Source of the DNA: Diplolepis rosae
Taxonomy: Eukaryota > Arthropoda > Insecta > Hymenoptera > Diplolepididae
Assembly (NCBI GenBank): GCA_030998225.1
Contig: JAPYXD010000555.1
Span: forward strand, 868,001-932,000
DNA: 64,000 nucleotides
Direction: 5' to 3'
The notes below the pieces were generated by a model that ran no database searches, was not told the DNA's origin, and worked only from the letters and a program-made list of their open reading frames with translations. A program made the position numbers and the translations under genes. Of this stretch, positions 19,201 through 28,217 are shown piece by piece (within the stretch, counting starts at the first letter, position 1; the number at the start of each line of letters is the position of its first letter).

Positions 19201-21435
19201 ACCGATCTTCTGAAGGATCAAAATTTTCAAATCTGTGAAGAAAGCAACGCTTTTGACTGCGCTAGAAAGTAAGCCCAGGAACTTTCGTTTTTCAGTGAAA
19301 TGCACTCAGTACATATTGTCAGCTGTGAGCTATACAGGCATTCGACGTTCCTCTTTCCGCACAGAAGGATACCGTTATAACGCTGGGCTCACTTTCTTTT
19401 CCACCGCAGTCAAAAACGTTATTCATTTACAGGTTTAAAAAATTCCTCGCCTTAAGACGCAGCGGCTGACCTATTTTATTTCAAGTCTACTGTTATGCAT
19501 TTATTTTTTTATCTGCAATATTAAATGTACCCTTTAGCCATATATACCTATTGAAATGTGTATTTTATTGTTTATTTATAGATGACTTTTGTATAAAATA
19601 TATAGAATATAAAATAAATATAAAGATAAAAAGTAAAATAAAAATAAAAAAATAAAAAGTCTCTACTTACAGAATGTGTGTCAGCGATGTGTTTCAACAT
19701 GTGATCCACAGTCCTTTTAGGCGTATCGCACTTTCTATAGTCACCCCATCTTCCAGCTCCAGCGGAGGGAGTAAGTGGAGGTCCGTTAGTAAGTCTACAG
19801 CAAAGAGGTTCATTACACTCTGCATTGGAGCCTTCTTGATAGTAAGGATCGTAATGAGTATCGGATATATGCAGGACCTTGAAGGTCGGAGCACCTTCTT
19901 TGGGTGGGATGGGTGGCTGGATTGGTGGCTTGTTCACCGGTGGAAATGCCACTTCCCACTCATGCTGTGGATTGTATGCATCGTCACAAGCATCACCAAT
20001 TACAAAACTGCAAATTTGAGCTGGTCCCAACTCGATTTGCTTTAATACATATATCACCTCACCCTACAAATCATAATACCTCTATAATTCAATTTTAAAT
20101 TATGCGAGTAAAGAAAAGTTGCGAACAGACATTGAGTGAAGAATGCATTGCAATCTTCAACTTTACTTTTATCATCTCCACTTTTATATACACATTTATA
20201 GTTATATGCAAATAAAAGTGTATAATTAAAAAACATAAATTGATGAATAAAACTTTTACACGAATCTTTTCTGAATATTGCAGGTCAAAGATACAAAAAT
20301 TACTTTCGTTAATGCTCGTTCACAAGATCCCCAGAAAAGCGGACACTTTCTTACTTGTAAGAAACTTTTCTAAATAATGATATTTTGACGGAAATATTTG
20401 ATTACTGAATTTGAAATATATGTCATTGAATATGGTGCTTACCCCAAAAAGAAGAGTGACTCCTTGGCAGACGCGAGAGCTTTGAATATTCAGTGATACA
20501 CAGAATTGGTAAATACTATTCATGATTTCTTCATCGCTTTTTCCAGACTTTATATAATTTTGCAAAAGACCAGCACCAACTTTACAAGCTGTGCAAGATA
20601 CCCTGGACATAACTGATGTTTCAACCTCCATCATAACCTGCCTTAAGTCCAGGAGTTTCATAGCTTTGTCCACAAAAATGGAGAGGTGTCCTCCTCTTTG
20701 CATGTTTTCCAGATTCCACAGCATACGCGAATAATTCATCTAAAGAAATTCCACAGTTTTATATAATAGAGAAAGCATGTGTATCCCCTACAGAGACGCC
20801 TTAAATTTTTCTCTAAAAGAAATAGTTTTATCTATATAACGTTCTTGTAATAGCATTTTATTTATAAACGTCTTAATTGTAAAAAAATCCATCTATGACT
20901 CAATGTATCTTCTACATAGTATTTTGCCCTTTCTCTGATGAAAACCGTTAAACATTCCAAACGATAATAAATTTGAAAACAATCATTCTTTTATTATTTT
21001 TAAGATTATGTTATCAGTATGAATGAGGCGTACAAACAAGACTTTTTACTCTACCAGTAACTTGTGCCCTCATTATTAATTTTGAAGCAACTTTTCAACA
21101 TAAATGAAGGATTTTATTTTCCCTCGTGAGTGATCTTGCTTTTACATTTATGTCTTTAACTTATGATTGAAATTTAAACTTAGATTCAAGAATTATAATT
21201 ATATTATAATATAAGGTGTTATTTTTGAATACCCGTTTAAACTGTTCGTCACTTGTTCCTTCAATAACACGTGTTTCAGGAGTAGGTGGTAATTGATGTA
21301 GCTTTTGTCGAAAAGGTAGCGCGGTAACGCCAAATTTATCGACATACTGTACTTTAGCTCTCATCCATTCCTCAGCGAGCTGTGTCCAATTTGTGGCCTC
21401 GATTTCTGCCTCTCGCCTTGTCCTTATAGGGTTTC
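10063..21435 (-). CDS. SMPD1: Acid sphingomyelinase (sphingomyelin phosphodiesterase 1-like), 8 exons, 5' end missing
   Basis: This gene encodes a secreted or lysosomal zinc phosphodiesterase that hydrolyses sphingomyelin to ceramide and phosphocholine. Minus-strand exons in order are 21435-21233, 20739-20443, 20063-19671, 13777-13605, 12147-11785, 11667-11475, 10577-10393 and 10297-10063. All junctions are GT-AG and keep one frame, giving about 679 residues before TGA at 10065-10063. Domain order is a saposin-B domain (exon 2 and start of exon 3), a proline-rich linker, a metallophosphoesterase core and a C-terminal Cys-rich domain, as in human ASM (about 630 aa). Metal-ligand motifs are all present: DTHYD, GDLPPHD, GNHES, GHIPPGH and GHTHYDEF. 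The first exon here starts with two bases of a split codon, so at least one upstream exon with the ATG and signal peptide is missing. No frameshift or stop breaks it. Orthology to a particular insect paralogue is not settled; the family call is firm. Confidence 0.95.
10393..10577 (-). CDS. SMPD1: SMPD1 exon G (C-terminal domain)
   Basis: The 185-base exon follows ATGCAG and ends TACAA|gtaatt. It encodes MVIDHESWVMNLKEAN, matching the DHETYILNLTQAN segment of human ASM, then YSARQAYQMSSLLPKDW. The intron upstream (10578-11474) holds two tandem 134-bp repeat units and a stretch of unique AT-rich sequence. Confidence 0.94.
10977..11240 (+). repeat. Tandem pair of 134-bp MITE-like units in an SMPD1 intron
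   Basis: Units 10977-11110 and 11111-11240 are nearly identical. Each begins AGTATATTACATTACAAGG and ends with a TTTCGAGTAATGTA complement of its start. The internal word AAACAGAGCGATTG followed by GTGAAGTTTGCTG also occurs in a diverged relative at 36325-36420. Confidence 0.85.
11475..11667 (-). CDS. SMPD1: SMPD1 exon F (GHTH metal-ligand motif)
   Basis: The 193-base exon is too short and split to look like a simple ORF. It follows a TGTAATTAG acceptor and ends AGG|gtaatc. It encodes YESTITAQFFGHTHYDEF, whose GHTH histidines are the last two metal ligands, then GPSVSPYYDLNPGYRIYYVDGD, closely matching the ASM core. Confidence 0.95.
11785..12147 (-). CDS. SMPD1: SMPD1 exon E (catalytic domain, GHIPPGH motif)
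   Basis: The 363-base exon follows TTTTAAG and ends AATAG|gtcagt. Its first base completes the Ser of APVNS before FPPPF, as in vertebrate ASM. It holds WLLINSTDP, ELQWLI and HIIGHIPPGH with a histidine metal ligand, then NYYHIIN. In-frame translation further upstream (12148-12206) is intron read-through. Confidence 0.96.
12284..12622 (+). repeat. Dispersed GC-rich repeat in an SMPD1 intron, copy 1
   Basis: About 330 bp (GGGCTGTATTGCATGGCC, GGACCGGGTCAAG, then TCCGAATAAATCCGAAG words) match 28443-28790 in inverted orientation at high identity. The last 130 bp are the TCCGAAT-type word array also seen at 7935-8395 and 33960-34100. Confidence 0.85.
12640..13604. other. SMPD1 intron between exons D and E, no gene
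   Basis: AT-rich sequence with no supported reading frame. A block near 12830-13180 (GCGTGCGCGGTAAAAGG to TGCAAGTTATGTC) is less AT-rich and may be an old repeat; I found no second copy in the window. Confidence 0.4.
13605..13777 (-). CDS. SMPD1: SMPD1 exon D (metallophosphoesterase core)
   Basis: The 173-base exon follows AATAAG|GAT and ends AATAG|gtaatt. It encodes DIDYILWTGDLPPHDVW, holding the bridging metal-ligand Asp, and ends in CLGNHESAPVN, holding the Asn ligand. It is separated from exon C by a 5.9-kb intron that contains an oppositely oriented GC-rich gene and several MITEs. Confidence 0.95.
14343..14815. other. GC-rich 5' flank of the nested gene
   Basis: This stretch shares the higher GC content of the nested gene and probably belongs to the same inserted unit. 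It holds purine-rich and pyrimidine-rich blocks (for example around 14560-14600) but no ORF I can support. I looked for a second copy near 16.3-16.5 kb that would make it an LTR and did not find one. Confidence 0.4.
14816..14825 (+). promoter_or_regulatory. TATA box of the nested GC-rich gene
   Basis: TATAAAAAGG is followed about 30 bases later by ACAGTTC (14845-14851), a plausible arthropod initiator. The ATG of the nested gene is about 65 bases beyond that. The layout is also that of an LTR (TATA, then AATAAA at 14905-14910), so this could be a retroelement promoter. Confidence 0.55.
14912..16321 (+). CDS. Unrecognised two-exon GC-rich gene nested in SMPD1 intron (285-aa Pro/Arg-rich protein)
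   Basis: I do not recognise this protein. Exon 1 is 14912-14971 (20 codons, MFNLQVPSLILPAAIQSKKP, donor CCT|gtaagt) and exon 2 is 15524-16321 (acceptor TCTCTGCCGCAG; 265 codons plus TAA/TAG-type stop at 16319-16321). Both junctions are phase 0, which opens one frame with no stop. The product starts exon 2 with a basic NKKRRQK stretch and a helical Lys/Ala region. A Thr/Pro-rich middle and a Leu-rich block (PLDELFDRVAKY, LDELLRSPVWELEL) follow, then an Arg/Pro-rich tail. No zinc knuckle, protease or polymerase motif is visible. GC content and codon use contrast sharply with the AT-rich surroundings and with SMPD1, suggesting a transferred or mobile-element (gag-like) origin. TATA box upstream and AATAAA downstream make a complete unit on the strand opposite to its host gene. 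Confidence 0.6.
15009..15500 (+). repeat. Five and a half 88-bp tandem units, each with two potential RNA hairpins
   Basis: Units start near 15009, 15097, 15185, 15275 and 15373, with a half unit near 15470. Each has hairpin 1, with stem TTGAGA.TAA.TCTTAG, loop ATCG and the complementary return strand. Hairpin 2 follows, with stem GAGACACTCAG, loop ATCC and return CTGAGTATCTC. In unit 5 the outer stem changes from TTGAGA/TCTCAA to TCGAGA/TCTCGA, a compensatory pair change. The last half unit (15472-15491) is a perfect palindrome. The array fills the intron of the nested gene and its pyrimidine-rich end serves as its splice acceptor tract. Confidence 0.85.
16342..16347 (+). terminator. Poly(A) signal AATAAA of the nested gene
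   Basis: AATAAA lies about 20 bases after the stop codon of the nested gene, followed by a T-run near 16360. This completes a compact transcription unit from the TATA box at 14816. Confidence 0.5.
16460..18174. other. SMPD1 intron, AT-rich, no gene recognised
   Basis: No supported ORF. Around 17060-17240 there is a GC-richer block with GGCGCGCCTGGGTGATG and CCGGCCGAGAATCG, of unknown origin. Confidence 0.4.
18175..18540. mobile_element. TTAA MITE, TTAAGGGCATGTGATACT family, 366 bp
   Basis: TTAAGGGCATCTCATACTC at the left and the complement of TTAAGGGCATGTGATACTTG at the right. The centre has inverted GGTAGATAGACTCCTTTTGG / CAAAAGTACTCTATCTAC arms. It lies in the large SMPD1 intron. Confidence 0.88.
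18553..19098. mobile_element. TTAA MITE, TTAAGGCCATGTCCTAGGTAGG family, 546 bp
   Basis: Both ends read TTAAGGCCATGT(C/T)CTAGGT(A/G)GG inward with CACGTGACC. The interior word AATTTTTGTCGCCTGTCGCA recurs at 39903-39923 in a second, interrupted copy. It is only 13 bp from the preceding TTAA element. Confidence 0.88.
19099..19670. other. SMPD1 intron next to exon C, no gene
   Basis: Short frames on both strands around 19069-19438 have no recognisable domain. The last 100 bases before exon C are A/T homopolymer-rich. Confidence 0.4.
19671..20063 (-). CDS. SMPD1: SMPD1 exon C (end of saposin domain, Pro-rich linker, first metal ligands)
   Basis: The exon has 131 codons, phase 0; the acceptor is ATTTGTAG|GGT and the donor TCT|gtaagt. 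It completes the saposin fold (cysteines in QICSF and GDAC), continues through a proline-rich linker (KPPIQPPIPP) and enters the phosphoesterase domain with VLHISDTHYDPYY. The Asp and His of DTHYD match the first zinc ligands of ASM. It also carries the NEPLCCR cysteine motif typical of the family. Confidence 0.95.
20443..20739 (-). CDS. SMPD1: SMPD1 exon B (saposin-B domain)
   Basis: The exon has 99 codons, phase 0 at both ends; the acceptor is TTTCTTTAG and the donor GGG|gtaagc. It encodes the start of the saposin-B domain: the CTAC motif, then FC and VC cysteines spaced as in saposins. The remaining two saposin cysteines are in the next exon. In ASM this domain binds lipid and presents substrate to the catalytic domain (family knowledge). 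Confidence 0.93.
21233..21435 (-). CDS. SMPD1: SMPD1 exon A (pre-saposin N-terminal region)
   Basis: This is the most upstream exon found. It follows a TTTTTTTGCCAG acceptor and ends CGG|gtattc. It encodes about 67 residues beginning (x)NPIRTRREAE, with the motif NWTQLAEEW, an acidic and basic helical stretch ahead of the saposin domain. It begins with two bases of a split codon, so an upstream exon ending in phase 1 is required. The apparent ATG just 5' of it lies in the intron and overlaps the acceptor; I reject it as the start. Confidence 0.8.
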
Positions 21436-23230
21436 CTGGCAAAAAAATTTCAAATTATTTATCATATTTCAAGCACATTTAGAAAAGTTCAAAATCCAAC
21501 TTTAAAATTAATATGTCAACTTATTAAGTGAATAAATATGAAATGCTTATTTTAATTATGGAAATAATCTTGTTTTGGACGTATTTTTAATTAAATACAA
21601 TAATTTAGAACTTTTATGATAAATCATGACGTAATTAGAGTTTGATCAGTGTAAAACATTACTTTCTTAATGAATTATTATTTTACAAGGATTATTTTAT
21701 CGAAATAATTCATTTGTACTCAGAAAATACAATGGAAATTGCGTGTGAAATAACGACGTTATAATTAACGTTTAAAATAACTTTGAAGTCACAATCGAAT
21801 TAACCGTGAAAAACATCGGCGAAATCTCGCTAGCTAAAAAATAGCCAATATTTATAGTGAGTAGGGTGTAATTTTGTTTCATAATCCTTATTCTATAGCT
21901 GTTTTGTAACATTTATAATTGACAATTTTAAGCGATTCGAAACCCTCCCAAAAATAGAAAAGATTTGAACTCTCAATAACAAAAACGGCTAAATTTGGAC
22001 CATAATGAATTTCTAAACAAAGAAAGGAAAGAAAAAAAGGAAAATAGATTTGAGTTGATTCATTTTTCTGTATTATATATTCCGTCATTGTGTTATGTAA
22101 CAGGGACAGAGGATTGGTAATAAGTAATGGAACTATTCCATTTACTAAAAATGTGTACAAATTACAGAACAAGTTTTTCACGAATATTCAGCAACTTTTG
22201 TTACATCTTTCACGATTTTTTGTTATCTTTTTTGGGTCGTGAATGAAGGAACATATGCGTATTATACATCAATTATGAAGGTGTAATAAATAAAGCATGA
22301 TAATATGATTGGCCTTTTTCAAATTGATTATGTAGTATTATAGCATCACATAATGAAAGTATGTGATGGATCTATCCAGCAAATCTATTTAAAACTGTTT
22401 CCCAATTCAAAAGCAACAATTTTTTAGAACAATGAATAAAAATTTATGACGCAACTATTTCCGGGATGAAAGATATTAGTGTTAGATCACGGAAATTATG
22501 CGACAGTTATAAGACCAGTATGTCCCCAATATTCAACAATTTTTATTACGCAGAATTGATTTGTAACTGTTCCGTAAAAGTTTTTTACATTTCTTCTAAA
22601 GCAATCTCTATCCCTTTGAATCATATTTGAATCTGTAAGACAGAAAGCAAAAAATATATAATTTATTCTAACCTATTCTTCGTCTATCAAAATAAATTTT
22701 TTCTATTTCCACATTAATCTACGTCCACAAAAATATCTACGTTTTTAATCACCGCTTTTCTATCCCTGTCCACTCATAATATCATCAAATTACAATATCA
22801 AATATTCATAGTTTCCGTTGGCAATATAAAAAAAAGTTTTAAAATGGTTATTGTTGTATAGTCTATTTTGAAAACATTAAACGTTAGTCTTTTTTATGGG
22901 AGCACAGAAATTTAAAAAAAAAAACCTTTTTACTTTCGAGACGCTTCACAATTTTGAAATAACTTTGAAATTTTGAATATTATTTTACTGGGCCAGTTAA
23001 ACTGTTAAGAATGTTCTTAACTTTAATACACTTTTAAGATATAAAAGTATATTAATTAGTGATGCCGCCGAGCGAAAAATAACGAGAAACGAGACGAGAA
23101 TGAGACATAGCTGCTGTCTCGGCATTTCTCGTCTCATTTTGCCTCATTTCGTTTTGTCCTTTCTCGTTCTCGTCCCGTTTTTTCGAAAATTCCTTGCCAG
23201 ACGTTGATCAAACTCTCTAAGTCTCACAGA
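21436..23230. other. AT-rich sequence upstream of the first SMPD1 exon found
   Basis: I searched the minus strand for a signal-peptide exon ending in phase 1. The ATG near 22181 has usable GT sites but the joins give a stop or the wrong phase. No exon is supported. Near 23060-23170 a word array of ACGAGAAACGAGACGAGAATGAG type and its complement forms an imperfect palindrome. Confidence 0.4.
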
Positions 23231-23239
23231 CAAAGGGTA

Positions 23240-23577
23240 GAGATACGTTATGTTATAAAGGTAACGTAAAATTTGACGATATTTATGATATTTTTGAGTA
23301 AAAATATCTTGCAATTATGGAAAATGTATTGAACTTCTAAAATATTTCTTAATATTATGAAACTCAACTGAATTTTCATAAAACGTATCACAAAACTACG
23401 ACACTAGAACAGAATTTTTATAAAATTAATAATAAACTTACGAAACTCTAACAAAATTTTCAGTTACTTGTAACTGCATAAAACATCAGTTACCCAAAAC
23501 GTTTTACGAAACTGTAACTGAATATAACTCCAGTCACGTGTTTCGGAAAATTACGGTAGAAATTTCTAACAGTGTAC
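23240..23577. mobile_element. Element ending GAAATTTCTAACAGTGT, copy 1
   Basis: The right end GAAATTTCTAACAGTGTA matches ends at 39077-39095 and 43667-43680, and the interior GGTAACGTAAAATTTGACG block recurs at 43710-43760. Inner stretches carry repeated CAGTTACTTGTAACTG words. The left boundary is not sharp. Confidence 0.6.
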
Positions 23578-24065
23578 ATTTTAACAAAACACCGAACATC
23601 TGTGACTTTTTCTTCTGAAACCATACACTAAAATGAAAATATTATTTCTGTTACGCGCGAATGGAAATGGAGGAAATTTTCTTTTTTTGTACTCCTGAAT
23701 TAATATAGCATGGAAGGATTTCTATGCCGTATTGATTCTCGACTTGTAAACAAGCCAAGGCCGCACTTTGCTACTTTGTATCGCTCATAACTTGAACGCT
23801 TCTTGATAACCGCCTCGACTCAGCATCATGGGGCAACGAGCTGGTTCGAGCCAAGTATAAACCGAATAAGAGAATAATTAGGAGAAAAAACTAAAAGTAA
23901 TATATAAGTCAAGGAAGGCTTCTCAAGGGCGTGAACAAATCAATTTATGCATTTCAGAATGACTAATTCTTCTCATTCAAAACCTATGTAGCCGTGTACG
24001 AAAACTACGAAAGGCTTCTCAACATAGGTTCTGAATGGGATAACTTTTGCAAATTAATAGTATAT

Positions 24066-24202
24066 TACGTGCCAGTGCACACAATTCGGAAAATTACGAA
24101 ACTCGCGACAATCCTCGCAGGAGATCGAAGCCAAGGCGCGATCAGTCCTGCGAGCATTGTCGCGAGTTTCGTAATTTTCCGAATTGTGTGCACTGGCACG
24201 TA
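24066..24202. mobile_element. 137-bp near-perfect hairpin, TA-flanked
   Basis: Arms of 55 bp starting TACGTGCCAGTGCACACAAT are complementary except for one base. They surround a 27-bp centre that is itself partly paired (GATCG/CGATC). TA at both outer ends fits a Tc1/mariner-type MITE. The plus-strand ORF here simply reads through the hairpin. Confidence 0.85.
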
Positions 24203-26323
24203 TTCTATTTTATGTGACTTCGGTGCGTATACGAGTTTTTATGCTTACACTCGAATCTAATCTAGTATTGTAGTTGTTTGCGGCGCTAGTCATTACACTT
24301 GATATTTCGCGTTTCAAATGTACAAGGCTTTGTCAGTAGGGTGCTAACGCTATACGAAGAAGAAGAATAAGAAGATTGTGCTCCGCTGTATGGCTATAGG
24401 CGCATGCGCAGTTCAATTTTTACATTACATTCCTCTGTAGCGCAATACACAACATTGCGCTACTCTCAACTGTAGCGAAAAAACGAATTTACGTGCCGGA
24501 TGCACATAAATTATATTATATGCAATTTAATTTGTGTAATGTGAAATATATATAACGTATATATATAACGAACTCATAAGAGAATGAGAATAAGGAGTGT
24601 AAGAGAGCGCGGAGGAGGAGAGAACAGAGGAATGAGTGGGTACAGATATTATACGATAAGCTCGCACTCGCACTCTTGTTACGGATGAGACAGAAGCGAG
24701 GCAGGAATTAAAATACTAAAATGAACTGTTTTATCCCGGCTTCGTACTTTTGAGGAGTCTAAAGAGACTTCTCAGGAGTGTGAATAGCCTGGTTTCGTGT
24801 ATTTTAGGATATCTGAAATTCATAACTCATGACTTTATGTATACCATATGTATACAATGACCCTTGACATGAGTTCTGAATAAAATAAGTCATACGCGAA
24901 ACCACCATCTAAGGAGAATGAAGAAATGAGAGCATGCGAAGTATGAGTGAGAAAGGGAGGGATGATTGGCGCGGTATAAGAATGAACGGAGAGAAAAATA
25001 CGAAAGAGAAGAGAAAAGATGATGCAAGAGAGAATGAATCCTGGAGGAAAGAGAGAGGGTCATTTCCCTGCAGCTCAGGCTAGCATCGCGAGTCATATCT
25101 ACCCTTCTGCTGTTCGCTTGCTTCCGTCTTTCGCCCGCCCAGGCACGAACCGACGAGAGTAAATACATGCACAGATTTCATTCAATTTCAGAAATGATAT
25201 GATCGACTCTGCAGCTCGGCGCGAGGTCCAGCATGTACCTATCCCCTTCCCTTCCCCGCACCCATCCGAGCCTAAAAGCTTACGCCGACTGACCTACCAC
25301 AACAAAAACCACATGCTTCTGAGACTTAAAATAAAACTTGTCTGAAGAATGAAATTGTTCTAGTGATAATTTTATTAATACAATAATTACAAATAACAAT
25401 GAAAAAAACAGACAAGCTAAAAAATTTCAATCCAAATTGAAATAAAATTAACTGAAAATCGTCTCTAGAATAATTGACATCTAAGGGTCAGCAAAAAGTA
25501 AGATTACTAAAAATCAGCATTTATATATAATTTTCCCACGTACCCCTGCCACTTTTATTTCGTCCAATCCAAACCTCCTGGATAATAAAAAATCCCTACC
25601 ATGCTCACCTGGTGATGAGTTTATGAGTCGAACCGAAAACGACCAAAACCGCAGTCTTCTAAGTGTCTTGACCAGGTTTAGGCCTTACAGTAGAAAATAA
25701 ATAGAATTTTTCTTTCATCGTGCCCGTCTACGGTCTAGAACGACAGTTTCCTCTCAATTCGTTAGTTGAGTAAAACCGTAAAAATTGCCTAACCAGATAT
25801 TTTACGGAATCCTGTCGGGCGGACGTAAAAGACACTAGTCTTTATCTGGACAAAAGCAATTTTTCAAAATATATACGCAAATAAATATATATATATATAT
25901 ATATATTTGCGTCTATCTTCGGCGGACTAAACGAAAGGTCCAATTCGTTTTACAGAACGGCAAAAAGGTGCGAGAATCACCGGAAAATTAACACTACCGA
26001 ATCTCAAAACGGTATTAGTGATAATTTTTAATCAAATATTTAATATTAGTATTACTAGAAAAATTTAACGGTGAGAAGGGCGAATTTAAAAGCATTCGAC
26101 CCCTTTTCGCTCAAATCCAACCGCTACTTTATCTATTAAAACTAATGAAAAGTGGCAAAAACGGTATTTGTGTGCGCGTATGTTGTGTGCGACTCACAAA
26201 TAAGACGAGTTGCAATTTTGGGCAGCAGCTAATAAAAACCTTCCTACCCAGTCTAGGACGAATAAAAGAGCCAAGGGATGAAACCTCCCTCTCTCGCACT
26301 CTCTCAGGACTGGTATAATTAAG
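24203..26323. other. Intergenic region, purine-rich and moderately GC-rich blocks
   Basis: Blocks at 24590-24720 and 24900-25290 are GAGA-rich with several CpGs and could be promoter or UTR sequence, but no start codon with a supported exon is visible. A 40-bp AT palindrome (ACGCAAATA...TATTTGCGT) lies at 25874-25912. Confidence 0.4.
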
Positions 26324-26413
26324 AAAAACTTATCGTAAGAACAGGTATCGTTCCAATTATATATATATATATATATATAATTGGAACGATACCTGTTCTT
26401 ACGATAAGTTTTT
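26324..26413. repeat. Perfect 90-bp palindrome with (TA)n centre
   Basis: AAAAACTTATCGTAAGAAC, then AGGTATCGTTCCAAT and a TA run, is followed by its exact complement with no loop. This can form a cruciform; it may be a MITE remnant grown around a TA target. Confidence 0.9.
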
Positions 26414-26749
26414 TTTATTTATTTCTTCTAAACAGGTTTTCTTGTGTAGAAAACTCCTCCTCAGTCAGAGGAGAGGGCGAACACGATTCCCAAAATAAAA
26501 ACAAACTTTAATTTATTCTAAAAATTTAAGGTTTGGCAGTTTGGAGCCTTAAACGAACGACATGATTATCTGAATATTGGATAGTATTTGAAACATTTTA
26601 TTTTCCACTATTCGAATTAATTAATCGTACGTAACAATTTCTATTAAAAAACTACAAAACTTTATAGAAAAATATATACGAGTATGTAATCATATTATTC
26701 GTATTTTGCTGATGAATTTAGTATTAAATACGTTATATTTTGGTTTATA

Positions 26750-27130
26750 AAAAGTCTGCCCGCTTCGCGGGTACATTTTCATAGCTCGCTTCGCTTGCAA
26801 ATTTAAGCATGCCTATTAGGGCGCACTATTCAATCCTCGTGCTCCGTTCTGTTTGGATCTCCCGCTTCGCGCTCGCTCTTATATTCTTCGCATGCGTTCA
26901 AGTTTATGTCTTGAAATTAGATACTGAAGCTTAAGTCAATTTTATAATATCGTAAATGTAAATTACATTTTCTTAAAGTTACCAAATTTTTTATTGATTT
27001 TAAATGAAAAGGGAAATTCAATTTATTTAAAACTCTACCGGCCTTAAGAAACACATTCTCATCATGACACTCACACTCGATTTTCTGTATACATTTCTGT
27101 AACTTTCTAATAAATAATAAGATTAGGAAA
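26750..27130 (+). repeat. CCCGCTTCGCGGG dispersed repeat, copy 2
   Basis: It has the same block order as copy 1: TCTGCCCGCTTCGCGGG, CGCTTCGCGCTCG, TTCGCATGCGTTCAAG, CCTTAAGAAACACATTCTC. It carries an inserted or alternative segment near 26790-26840. Confidence 0.8.
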
Positions 27131-27154
27131 ATTTATTCTCTTCCAAATATGCCC

Positions 27155-27330
27155 GTGTGGAAATCGAACCCGGAAACTGATCGAGATCCAGACGGATAGC
27201 CCTAGTTGTAACCGGGAACCGGTCGGGCTATCCGACCAGGAACCCGCCAGTAACGTCACGCTGGTTTGGTTATGTTCTCGACATAAAGGCTCGTCGGAAA
27301 CCGGCCGGGATACCCGGCCCTTTTCTAGCT
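27155..27330. repeat. GC-rich CCGG-word repeat
   Basis: AACCGGGAACCGGTCGGG and related CCGGCC words resemble the GC-rich part of the repeats at 12284 and 28620. It is probably a diverged member. Confidence 0.5.
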
Positions 27331-27333
27331 GTT

Positions 27334-27516
27334 TTTTAGGGGGGTTCTTAGTAGCATAAAAATTTTACTTAATTCACAATTGGACTCATCACCACTGTAT
27401 TCTTCCTCAATTTTTCGAACTCTTCTGTGTTTTTTAGCGCGGATACGATTTCGCTCACGCATACGTTCTTCTTCATCAATTTTAATTTTTAAAACTCGTA
27501 TCAGATCAACCCACAA
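27334..27516 (-). other. Possible coding remnant, charged coiled-coil-like peptide
   Basis: The minus-strand frame encodes EEERMRERNRIRAKKHRRV then KIEEEYSGDE, with amino-acid bias atypical of random AT-rich DNA. There is a pyrimidine tract upstream that could be an acceptor. I cannot assign a family; it may be a transposon protein fragment or chance. Confidence 0.25.
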
Positions 27517-27780
27517 GAATAAAAAATGATTAAAACAAAAGAATTCACGTTGTAGGAATTATAGGTTATACTATTATAGATATATTTTTGTACTTGCGCG
27601 AAATTTGAATAATAACATAATTTATATATTCGAATATTTTGACAGATCCTTACTAAAAATTGCTGTATAGGTCCGCATACAGTATTCTATATGTCCCACC
27701 TATAGGATTACCCAGTAGAAAATTACTTAAGTTATATATATAACCTTCTATAGTATATATGAACTTGGGCACTCTGAGAC

Positions 27781-28143
27781 TTAAGGGCATGTGATACTTG
27801 GTAAATTAGCAAATTTTATTGATTTTAAGTTTTCTACATGTTTGTGTCCAAAACACATAGAATTCTGATTTCGAAATTTGGTAAATGGTAGGAAGGATAA
27901 AAACGGACGTAGATAGATAACTTTTGGTTTAATAAATAGAAAAAAATTCAATTTAAGCAAAATCTATGGAGAAAATGTTTTTATTATCAAAACCAAAAGT
28001 AGTCTATCTATGTCCGTTATTTCCCGCACCATTTCCCAAATTTTGAAAAAAAAATTTAATGTATTGTGGACAAAAACATGTAGAAAGTGGATCAAGTTGT
28101 TCACACAAACTTTCTACTTTTCCTAAGTATCACATGCCCTTAA
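27781..28143. mobile_element. TTAA MITE, TTAAGGGCATGTGATACTT family, 363 bp
   Basis: Ends are exact complements for TTAAGGGCATGTGATACTT. The interior GTAGATAGATAACTTTTGGTT and its inverted partner match the copy at 18175-18540, supporting a common non-autonomous family. Confidence 0.9.
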
Positions 28144-28217
28144 GGAAAACTACTGCGTAACAACTTTGAAAATTTCTTTAAAATTTTTAACCATCATATA
28201 TAGGTTCAGCCTGGCGA

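Noticed and set aside
19694..20098. Plus-strand and alternate minus frames over SMPD1 exon C
   Set aside because: They are shadows of the conserved sphingomyelinase frame.
21430..21442. ATG just upstream of SMPD1 exon A as the true start codon
   Set aside because: It overlaps a good acceptor (pyrimidine tract plus CAG), gives no signal peptide, and phase-consistent splicing explains the frame.
23994..24260. 88-residue plus-strand ORF
   Set aside because: It runs through both arms of the 137-bp hairpin and has no recognisable domain.
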